Below, in pieces: positions 42,942 through 49,894 of a stretch of DNA of 64,000 nt (position 1 is the first letter of the stretch; each line of letters opens with the position of its first letter). Below the pieces are notes generated by a model that had not been told where the DNA came from, did no database searches, and was given only the letters and a program-made list of their open reading frames with translations. The position numbers were made by a program, and so were the translations under genes. The stretch is from Streptomyces sp. ATexAB-D23 (GTDB lineage: Bacteria; Actinomycetota; Actinomycetes; Streptomycetales; Streptomycetaceae): contig NZ_KB892001.1 of NCBI RefSeq assembly GCF_000373645.1, positions 128,441-192,440 of the forward strand. Direction: 5' to 3'.

Positions 42942-43934
42942 GTGAGGATCTTCGGGAAGGTACGGCATCGGCCGTCCGCCTCTTGGCGGCAGGCCACGGA
43001 CCGCGCGTTCACGCTGATCGGCGACGGCCGGTACGAGGACGCGGGGGCGCTGCTGACACGTGCGGCGGACCTGGAACCCTGGCTCTCGGAGTCGTGGTTC
43101 AACCTGGCGCTGCTGCACAAGTTCCGGCACGACTGGGAACAGGCGAGAGCCGCGGGACTGCGGGCCGTCGCCCTGCTCGACAAGGAGTCCGGCGCCCCGG
43201 ACTGGTGGAACGTCGGGATCGCCGCGACCGCGCTCCAGGACTGGCCGCTCGCGCGCCGGGCCTGGCAGGCCTACGGGCTCAAGGTCCCCGGCGGCGGGCA
43301 GCAGACCCCGGCCGCCGGCAGCGAGCCGGTCGGCATGGAGCTGGGCAGCGCGGCCGTGCGGCTGTCGCCCGAGGGCGAGGCCGAGGTCGTCTGGGGCCGC
43401 AGGCTCGACCCGGCGCGGATAGAGGTGCTGTCGATCCCGCTGCCGTCCTCCGGGCGGCGCTGGGGCGAGGTCGTGCTGCACGACGGCGTACCGAACGGCG
43501 AGCGGATCACCGCGGCGGGCCCGTCCTACCCGGTGTTCGACGAGATCGAGCTGTGGGCCCCGTCGCCCGTGCCCACCTGGGTGGTGCTCCTGGAGGCGGC
43601 CACCGAGGCGGACCGGGACGCGCTGGAGCAGCTGGCGTCCGACGCGGGATTCGCCGCGGAGGACTGGTCCTCCTCCGTACGGCTGCTGTGCCGTTCCTGT
43701 TCGGAGAGTCGGATGGAGAGCGACGAGGGCGACGGCGAGCACCTCGACCCGCACGATCACAGCGAACCGGGCCACCCGGGACCGCTCGGCCACCGCACGG
43801 CCGGTGAGCTGTGGGTGCCGGAGCGCGAGTGCGGTCTCGCGGCGCCGGCCGGCCTGGTGCGCGGGCTGCTGGACGGCTGGGTGGCGGACAGCCCGGACAG
43901 CCGCGAGTGGCGGGATCTCGAAGAAGTCTGCTGA
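42942..43934 (+). CDS. TPR-containing protein of unknown function
   Basis: 330 residues from GTG 42942 with AGGCGGGAA close upstream. Residues about 15-110 contain two or three TPR-like helix pairs (AFTLIGDGRYEDAGALLTRA, WFNLALLHKFRHDWEQARAA). The rest is a beta-rich region with no recognised domain (VRLSPEGEAEVVWGRRLDP, RWGEVVLHDGVPNGERI) and one CRSC motif. It is followed by peptide deformylase, in a separate unit with its own TAGGCT -10 (43982-43987). Confidence 0.75.
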   Translation: MRIFGKVRHRPSASWRQATDRAFTLIGDGRYEDAGALLTRAADLEPWLSESWFNLALLHKFRHDWEQARAAGLRAVALLDKESGAPDWWNVGIAATALQDWPLARRAWQAYGLKVPGGGQQTPAAGSEPVGMELGSAAVRLSPEGEAEVVWGRRLDPARIEVLSIPLPSSGRRWGEVVLHDGVPNGERITAAGPSYPVFDEIELWAPSPVPTWVVLLEAATEADRDALEQLASDAGFAAEDWSSSVRLLCRSCSESRMESDEGDGEHLDPHDHSEPGHPGPLGHRTAGELWVPERECGLAAPAGLVRGLLDGWVADSPDSREWRDLEEVC

Positions 43935-44031
43935 CCGGCACCCACCGGGTCCGATCCGGTCCTGATCGGCTGGACAGGGCCTAGGCTGTACGCGCATCGA
44001 ATTCGGGTTTTGAGGAAGGCGTACGGCGGAC

Positions 44032-44670
44032 ATGGCGCAGCAGGAGACGGACGAGCAGATCAGCGTCGACGAGGAGGGCTTCCTCATCGACACCGAGGAC
44101 TGTGAGGCGCGTGAGACGGCACACCGCGAGCGCGGCACCTCCCGCCCCATCACGGTCGTGGGCAATCCGGTCCTGCACAAGGAGTGCAAGGACGTCACCG
44201 CGTTCGACGGCGAGCTGGCCCGGCTGATCGACGACATGTTCGCCAGCCAGCGGACGGCGGAGGGCGTGGGCCTGGCCGCCAACCAGATCGGTGTGGACCT
44301 CAAGGTCTTCGTCTACGACTGCCCGGACGACGACGGGGTGCGGCACGTCGGGGCCATCTGCAACCCGGTGCTGGAGGAGCTGCCGCCCGAGGGCCGGGTG
44401 CTGGACGACTCCAACGAGGGCTGCCTGTCGGTTCCGACGGCGTACGCCTCGCTGGCCCGCCCGGACTACGCGGTGGTGCGCGGGCAGGACGCCGACGGCA
44501 ACCCGGTCAGGGTGCGCGGCACCGGCTACTTCGCGCGCTGCCTCCAGCACGAGACGGACCACCTGTACGGCTACCTGTACATCGACCGGCTCTCCAAGCG
44601 GGACCGCAAGGACGCGCTGCGGCAGATGGCGGAGAACACCCCGCGCTACGAGGTCGTCCCGAACGACTGA
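44032..44670 (+). CDS. def: Peptide deformylase
   Basis: 212 residues. The three deformylase motifs are intact: [17 protein letters not shown] and QHETDHLYG (HExxH metal site). The first 40 residues are an acidic extension beyond the usual length of about 170. It removes the formyl group from nascent polypeptides. Start ATG 44032 with GAGGAAGG upstream. It ends at a GC-rich hairpin (44691-44728). Confidence 0.95.
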   Translation: MAQQETDEQISVDEEGFLIDTEDCEARETAHRERGTSRPITVVGNPVLHKECKDVTAFDGELARLIDDMFASQRTAEGVGLAANQIGVDLKVFVYDCPDDDGVRHVGAICNPVLEELPPEGRVLDDSNEGCLSVPTAYASLARPDYAVVRGQDADGNPVRVRGTGYFARCLQHETDHLYGYLYIDRLSKRDRKDALRQMAENTPRYEVVPND

Positions 44671-44690
44671 CCCCGCTCCACGCGCGGCCC

Positions 44691-44728
44691 GCGCGGGCCC
44701 GTCCCGGTACGCCGGGCCGGGCCCGCGC
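44691..44728 (+). terminator. Terminator of def
   Basis: A perfect 11-bp GC stem (44691-44701 with 44718-44728) with more pairing in the loop. Confidence 0.65.
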
Positions 44729-44742
44729 GTCGTTACCGGACG

Positions 44743-44797
44743 GTCAACTGTGGTTTCTACACGCGTAGTTGACGCGCGTCGACTCCTCCGCCAGGCT
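44743..44797 (+). promoter_or_regulatory. Promoter of the M15 peptidase gene with overlapping inverted repeat
   Basis: TTGACG (44769-44774), 17 bases, CAGGCT (44792-44797). The -35 is embedded in the right half of GTCAACT (44743-44749) / AGTTGAC (44767-44773), a perfect 7-bp inverted repeat that could be a regulator site. The predicted start is about 44804. Confidence 0.6.
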
Positions 44798-44833
44798 CTT
44801 GGCCCACAACCTTCACAGCGGTAGGGAGATCCC

Positions 44834-45565
44834 GTGATCAGACGTTCTGCACGACTGCTGCTCAGCCTTGTCATGGCCATGGCGTTCGGGTTGGGTGGTG
44901 CCGTGGTCACCGCCGGGACCGCGCACGCCGACGGCTGCTACACCTGGACCCGCACCCTGCAGTCCGGCGCCACCGGCAACGACGTCACCCAGCTCCAGAT
45001 CCGGGTCGCCGGATACCCCGGGTACAACTCCGTCCTCGCCATCGACGGTTCGTACGGGCCCGCCACCACCGCCGCTGTGAAGCGCTTCCAGGCCGCCTAC
45101 GGACTGGCCGCCGACGGCATCGCGGGCCCCGCCACCCAGGCCAAGCTGTACGCCCTCCAGGACAACGACTGCACCCCGGCGCACTTCGCGTACGCCGAGA
45201 TGAACCGCTGCAACAGCACCTGGGCGGGGGGTGCCGTCGCGGCGGGCACGGCGAAAGCCAACGCGCTGAGCACGATGTGGAAGCTGGAGGCGCTGCGCCA
45301 CGCGCTCGGTGACCGTCCGATCAACGTCAACAGCGGTTTCCGCTCGGCGTCCTGCAACAGCTCGGTCGGCGGTGCGTCGAACAGCCGCCACATGTACGGA
45401 GACGCGGCCGACCTCGGCGGGATCGCCTTCTGCACCCTCGCCAAGGAGGCCCGCTACCACGGGTTCAACGGGATCCTCGGCCCGGGTTACCCGGACCACA
45501 ACGACCACGTCCACGTGAACCAGGGCCCCAGCCACTTCTGGTCGGCGCCCAACTGCGGCATCTGA
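44834..45565 (+). CDS. Secreted zinc D-Ala-D-Ala carboxypeptidase (peptidoglycan-binding domain plus M15)
   Basis: 243 residues. A Sec signal peptide (basic RR start, hydrophobic core, AHA before DGCY) is followed by a PG_binding_1 domain (about 35-110, with VTQLQIRVAGYPGYN and IDGSYGPATTAAVKRFQ) and a C-terminal M15 catalytic domain with zinc motifs SRHMYGDAADL and HNDHVHV. The architecture is that of the Streptomyces albus G Zn-peptidase, which trims peptidoglycan stems. Start GTG 44834 with GTAGGGAG upstream. Several cysteines probably form disulfides outside the cell. Confidence 0.92.
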   Translation: MIRRSARLLLSLVMAMAFGLGGAVVTAGTAHADGCYTWTRTLQSGATGNDVTQLQIRVAGYPGYNSVLAIDGSYGPATTAAVKRFQAAYGLAADGIAGPATQAKLYALQDNDCTPAHFAYAEMNRCNSTWAGGAVAAGTAKANALSTMWKLEALRHALGDRPINVNSGFRSASCNSSVGGASNSRHMYGDAADLGGIAFCTLAKEARYHGFNGILGPGYPDHNDHVHVNQGPSHFWSAPNCGI

Positions 45566-45570
45566 CACGC

Positions 45571-45601
45571 GTGGGGCCCGCCGGCATCCGGTGGGCCCCA
45601 C
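45571..45601. terminator. Bidirectional terminator between M15 peptidase and GH20 genes
   Basis: A 14-bp stem (45571-45584 with 45588-45601, one G-T pair) with a CAT loop between convergent genes. Confidence 0.8.
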
Positions 45602-45617
45602 AGCCGTGCCCGCGCGG

Positions 45618-47531
45618 TCAGGCGGTCCTCGCCCGCAGGCGCGTCCCGTCCGTCGTCTGCACCGCGGCGCCGTCCGACGGCCGCTCCGTCAGCCGCAGCT
45701 GCGAGATGGCGTTGCGCAGGACCAGCGCCCCGGCCCCGGTGTCCAGCTGCCAGCGCTGCGTACGCGCGCCGGCCGAGCAGGTTTCGAGCGACAGCTCGGC
45801 CCCCACCTCCAGCGGGGCGCCCAGATACGTCCTGCCGCGCACCGCGTCCAGGCACAGGCCGTCCGCCGAGCGGACCGTGTAGTAGCCGTCGGCGGTCGCG
45901 GTGAGCGTCCAGACCGCCTTCGATCCCCGGACCAGCGAGACCCCGGAGTTCGCGGCCGGCGCCAGCACCTTCGCGCCGGACGCCAGCCGGTAGCCGCCGT
46001 CGGCGAGCGGGGCGCGGTCGGTGTTCTCCCAGCCGGGGGCGTGGCCGATGCGGCGGGCCAGCGCCTCGAAACCGGCGTACGTTTCACTGGGCTTCGGGCC
46101 GCCCCAGGTGGCCTGGGCGATGAAACGCAGCGGCATGAAGACCTTCGCCTCGACCTCGTTCTCGGTCTCGGCCGCCGCGGTGTCCGGCCACAGGCTGATC
46201 TTCGCGCCGGTCAGGTTCGCCGCCGTGGCGGGCAGCGTCTGGCCCTCGAAGCGCAGGGGTGTCCAGTCGCTCTCGTACAGCTGCTGGGTCTGCGTGGTGT
46301 AGCCGCCGCGCACCAGGTACAGCGCGTACGCGGAGTTCATCACCGGGCGGCCCTCGGAGAGCAGGGCGGACGGCTGCTGGATGTCGCCGCCGCCGAGCCA
46401 GTGCTCGACGGTGATGTCACGGTCCAGCGGGACGAGCGCGTTGCGGCCCATCAGCCCGTCGTTCCAGATCCGCAGCGAGCGGCCCCGGGCCTTCACATGG
46501 GCGTTGACCTGGTTGATGAAGTCCACGAACAGATCGTCCGGGGTGGCCGTCGCACCGAACTTCTCCGCCGCGGCAGCCTGGAGCTGCGGGTAGTCGGGGT
46601 ACGAGGAGCCGATCATGTACTCGTCGGCGCCCATGTGCCAGGTGCGGGTGTCCCACACCTCCAGGGCCTCGTCCACCATCGAGGTGTAGTACGCCAGCGC
46701 CTCGGGCCGTGAGATGTCCAGCCGGGGCGGGGATGCGACGCCGTCGACGTCCTTGAGCTGGAGTTCGGGGTGGTTCTCCAGGTAGGTGTCCATGTGGCCG
46801 GGGGAGTTGATCTCCGGGACCAGCTCGATGTGGTACTTCTTCGCCATCGCGGTCAGCGAGCGGATCTGCGGCTTGGTGTAGTACCCCCAGAACGCCGACT
46901 TCGGGTCGGTGTCGCTCCGGACCTTCGCCTCGATCCAGAGCTGGTTGAGCTTCTGGGACGCCATGTCCTTCATCAGCCGCTCGAACCAGGGGAGCGAGAC
47001 GTTGATGTAGCAGGCGCACACCCCGACCCCGCGCTCGCGGTACGCGGGCACGTCGGTCGCCGAACCGCGCGCGGCCCGGCCGTCGTCGTTCAGCAGCTGC
47101 AACACCGTGCGCGACCCGTAGAACACGCCCGTGGAGGAAGCCGCGGTGACCGTGAGCCGGTCGCCCACGTCGAGCCGGTAGCCCTCCGTCCCCAGCGAGC
47201 CCTTCAGCGACGGGTCCTGGCGCAGCACGATGTCGCCTGAGCGCGCCCTGCCCCGGGACACCGGCGCCTTCCCCGCCAGCTCACCCGCGAACCGGGCCGC
47301 GTCGGCCGCCGTACGCCCCTCACGCACCCCGTCCAGCACGATCCTGGCCCGGTCGGTGAGGACGAACTCCCCCTTGCCCGGCTGCCACTGCCGCAGCGAG
47401 GGCAGCACCTCGGGCGGTGGCGCCGCGGTTGTCGCCTCCCGGGCCGAGGCGCTCTGCCAGGGCAGCAGGGTGGCGGCGAGCGCGGCCACCACGGCTCCGA
47501 TGGTCCTTCGTCTTGTCTTGCGCATGTCCAT
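45618..47531 (-). CDS. Secreted GH20 beta-N-acetylhexosaminidase with C-terminal beta-trefoil-like domain
   Basis: 637 residues. The N-terminal signal peptide (RKTRRRTIGAVVAALAATLL, cut after SASA) shows export. A GH20 N-terminal domain (about 45-160) precedes the catalytic barrel (about 165-480), which has the HMGADEY motif with the Asp-Glu pair for substrate-assisted catalysis. Residues about 495-637 resemble a ricin-type sugar-binding domain (YYTVRSADGLCLDAVRG). It should release GlcNAc or related sugars from chito-oligosaccharides or glycoconjugates. Start ATG 47531 or the ATG two codons later. Confidence 0.87.
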   Translation of the reverse strand: MDMRKTRRRTIGAVVAALAATLLPWQSASAREATTAAPPPEVLPSLRQWQPGKGEFVLTDRARIVLDGVREGRTAADAARFAGELAGKAPVSRGRARSGDIVLRQDPSLKGSLGTEGYRLDVGDRLTVTAASSTGVFYGSRTVLQLLNDDGRAARGSATDVPAYRERGVGVCACYINVSLPWFERLMKDMASQKLNQLWIEAKVRSDTDPKSAFWGYYTKPQIRSLTAMAKKYHIELVPEINSPGHMDTYLENHPELQLKDVDGVASPPRLDISRPEALAYYTSMVDEALEVWDTRTWHMGADEYMIGSSYPDYPQLQAAAAEKFGATATPDDLFVDFINQVNAHVKARGRSLRIWNDGLMGRNALVPLDRDITVEHWLGGGDIQQPSALLSEGRPVMNSAYALYLVRGGYTTQTQQLYESDWTPLRFEGQTLPATAANLTGAKISLWPDTAAAETENEVEAKVFMPLRFIAQATWGGPKPSETYAGFEALARRIGHAPGWENTDRAPLADGGYRLASGAKVLAPAANSGVSLVRGSKAVWTLTATADGYYTVRSADGLCLDAVRGRTYLGAPLEVGAELSLETCSAGARTQRWQLDTGAGALVLRNAISQLRLTERPSDGAAVQTTDGTRLRARTA

Positions 47532-47612
47532 GGGGCCGACCCTGGCGCGGCCGTGCGGGCCCGGTCCATGGACAGGTGCCGCGATCGGTTGGACGAATCG
47601 CGGCGGGGCGGG

Positions 47613-48587
47613 TCAGGCGACCTCGGTGACCGCGGACGGCCCCCGGAACGTGCGGCGGTAGGCGTGGGGCGTGGTGCCGAGGGAGCGTACGAACTGGTGG
47701 CGCAGGGCCGCGGCGTTCCCGAAGCCGGTCTGCCCGGCGATCGTGTCCATCGTCTCGTCGGACGTCTCCAGCAGGTGCTGGGCCAGCAGGACCCGCTGGC
47801 GCAGCAGCCAGCGGTACGGAGTGGTGCCGGTCTCCTGCTGGAAGCGGCGGGCGAAGGTGCGCGGCGACATGTGCGCCTGCGCGGCGAGCTGCTCGACGGT
47901 CATCTCCCGGTCGAGGTGGCGCTCCATCCAGGCGAGCGTGTCGCCCACGGTGTCGCAGCGGGTGCGCGGCAGCGGGCGCTCGATGTACTGCGCCTGCCCG
48001 CCGTCCCGGTGCGGCGGCACCACCATCCGGCGAGCGATGGTGTTGGCCGCGGCCGGACCGTACGCCTGACGGACCAGGTGCAGGCAGGCGTCGATCCCCG
48101 CCGCCGTCCCCGCCGACGTGATGACGGGGCCCGCGTCCACGTACAGCACGTCCGGCTCCACACAGGCGCGCGGGAAGCGGCGGGCCAGCTCGTCGGTGTG
48201 GCGCCAGTGCGTGGTGCAGCGGCGGCCGTCGAGCAGACCGGCCGCGCCGAGCACGTACGCCCCCGAGCACACGCTCAGCACCCTGGCCCCCCGCGCCACG
48301 GCCCGGCGCAGCGCGTCCAGGACCTCTTCGGGGTACTCCCGGTCCATGAAGTGGGTACCGGCCGGGACAGCGATGAGGTCGGCCTCCTCCAGGCGGTCGA
48401 GGCCGTGCGGGGTGCTGATGGTGAACCCGGCGTGGGTCTCCAGCACCGGGCCCTCGGCGGAGACCACGGCGAAATCGTGCACCGGCAGCCCCTCCTCGCT
48501 GCGGTCGAGCCCGAACACCTCGCACAGGACGCCGAGTTCGAAGGGGTTCACATCGTCGAGCAGCAGGGCGGCCACATTCTTCAGCAT
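47613..48587 (-). CDS. nrdS: AraC-family regulator with DJ-1/PfpI-like N-terminal domain (NrdS)
   Basis: 324 residues. Residues 1-180 form a GlxA-type DJ-1/PfpI domain with VCSGAYVLGAAGLL; residues about 215-310 are an AraC helix-turn-helix pair (TVEQLAAQAHMSPRTFARRF, TGFGNAAALRHQF). In Streptomyces the class Ia reductase operon nrdABS ends in an AraC-like gene, nrdS, and this gene lies downstream of nrdB on the same strand. The gap of 290 bases contains a small opposite-strand gene, so nrdS may also have its own promoter near the inverted repeat at 48597. Start ATG 48587. Confidence 0.85.
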   Translation of the reverse strand: MLKNVAALLLDDVNPFELGVLCEVFGLDRSEEGLPVHDFAVVSAEGPVLETHAGFTISTPHGLDRLEEADLIAVPAGTHFMDREYPEEVLDALRRAVARGARVLSVCSGAYVLGAAGLLDGRRCTTHWRHTDELARRFPRACVEPDVLYVDAGPVITSAGTAAGIDACLHLVRQAYGPAAANTIARRMVVPPHRDGGQAQYIERPLPRTRCDTVGDTLAWMERHLDREMTVEQLAAQAHMSPRTFARRFQQETGTTPYRWLLRQRVLLAQHLLETSDETMDTIAGQTGFGNAAALRHQFVRSLGTTPHAYRRTFRGPSAVTEVA

Positions 48588-48596
48588 GCCCCCAGT

Positions 48597-48633
48597 GTGG
48601 CAGTAATTCGATGCTCCATGACAGTCCTGCCAC
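48597..48633. promoter_or_regulatory. Inverted repeat between nrdS and the divergent small gene
   Basis: GTGGCAG (48597-48603) and CTGCCAC (48627-48633) with 23 bases between. It lies 10 bases before the nrdS start and 36 before the small gene, a plausible operator for the AraC-type regulator (inference). Confidence 0.4.
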
Positions 48634-48668
48634 TGCCGCGATCGGCCGGAACCGACGACAGTAGAGGC

Positions 48669-48881
48669 ATGAACACATTCCAGAACGTCCTGGGCATAGC
48701 CGTCCTTTTCGCTCTCGTCCTGCTGCCGGCGCTGCTCGGCGTCGCCCGCGAGCGCCGCATCGACCGCGAGCTGCGCGAAGCGGAACGGGACCGGAGCACG
48801 CGTCCACCGCGAACGGCGGACGCCGCGCGGCCGACGAGGGCCGCACGGCGTCCGTACGTCAGGAGCTGGGCGAGGATCTAG
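48669..48881 (+). CDS. Small membrane protein of unknown function
   Basis: 70 residues: an N-terminal transmembrane helix (VLGIAVLFALVLLPALLGVA) and an Arg-rich cytoplasmic-type tail. ATG 48669 is 7 bases after a GACAGT -10-like element. Its TAG stop overlaps the nrdB TAG stop tail-to-tail within CTAG (48878-48881). It is encoded opposite to nrdABS, between nrdB and nrdS. Confidence 0.6.
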   Translation: MNTFQNVLGIAVLFALVLLPALLGVARERRIDRELREAERDRSTRPPRTADAARPTRAARRPYVRSWARI

Positions 48882-49894
48882 AAGTCGTCGTCGAAGCCGA
48901 CCGTGCCCTCGACGGCCACCTGGTAGGCGGACGGGCGCCGCTCGAAGAAGTTCGTCAGCTCCTGCACACCCTGGAGCTCCATGAACGAGAACGGGTTCTG
49001 CGAGCCGTACACCGCCGGGAAGCCCAGCCGGGTGAGCCGCTGGTCGGCGACGCACTCCAGGTACTCGCGCATCGACTCGGTGTTCATGCCGGGCAGCCCC
49101 TCGCCGCACAGGTCGCGGCCGAACTGCAACTCCGCCTCGACGGCCTCCTTCAGCATGTCGGTGACCTGCTGCTCCAGGGCGTCGTCGAAGAGCTCGGGCT
49201 CCTCCTTGCGGACCGTGTCCACGACCTCGAACGCGAAGTTCATGTGCATGGTCTCGTCGCGGAAGACCCAGTTGGTCCCCGTGGCGAGGCCGTGCAGCAG
49301 ACCGCGCGAGCGGAACCAGTAGACGTACGCGAAGGCGCCGTAGAAGAACAGCCCCTCGATGCACGCCGCGAAGCAGATCAGGTTCAGCAGGAAGCGGCGG
49401 CGGTCGGCCTTCGTCTCCAGCCGGTCGATCGACTCGACCGAGTCCATCCACTTGAAGCAGAACTGTGCCTTCTCGCGGATCGAGGGAATGTTCTCGACCG
49501 CCGCGAACGCCGCCGCCCGGTCGTCCGGGTCGGGCAGATAGGTGTCCAGCAGCGTCAGATAGAACTGGACGTGCACGGCCTCCTCGAACAGCTGGCGCGA
49601 CAGGTAGAGCCGCGCCTCAGGGGAGTTGATGTGCTTGTACAGCGTCAGCACGAGGTTGTTGGCCACGATCGAGTCACCGGTCGCGAAGAACGCCACCAGT
49701 CGGCCGATCAGGTGCTGCTCGGCGGGCGACATCTTGGCGAGGTCCGCCACGTCGGAGTGGAGGTCGACCTCCTCCACGTGCCAGGTGTTCTTGATCGCGT
49801 CCCGGTAGCGCTCGTAGAAGTCCGGGTAGCGCATGGGCCGCAGGGTCAGCTCGAAGCCCGGGTCGAGCAGGTTCTTCGTGTCGTTCGGACGCAT
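48878..49894 (-). CDS. nrdB: Class I ribonucleotide reductase small subunit NrdB
   Basis: 338 residues. R2 metal-ligand motifs LFEEAVHVQ and FRDETMHMNF lie in the ferritin-like helix bundle, and the C-terminus ends VGFDDDF, the acidic tail that docks on NrdA. It supplies the radical for reduction of ribonucleotides. ATG 49894 overlaps the nrdA stop by one base (TAATG), so translation is coupled. In Streptomyces this class Ia enzyme backs up the B12-dependent class II enzyme NrdJ. Confidence 0.95.
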   Translation of the reverse strand: MRPNDTKNLLDPGFELTLRPMRYPDFYERYRDAIKNTWHVEEVDLHSDVADLAKMSPAEQHLIGRLVAFFATGDSIVANNLVLTLYKHINSPEARLYLSRQLFEEAVHVQFYLTLLDTYLPDPDDRAAAFAAVENIPSIREKAQFCFKWMDSVESIDRLETKADRRRFLLNLICFAACIEGLFFYGAFAYVYWFRSRGLLHGLATGTNWVFRDETMHMNFAFEVVDTVRKEEPELFDDALEQQVTDMLKEAVEAELQFGRDLCGEGLPGMNTESMREYLECVADQRLTRLGFPAVYGSQNPFSFMELQGVQELTNFFERRPSAYQVAVEGTVGFDDDF

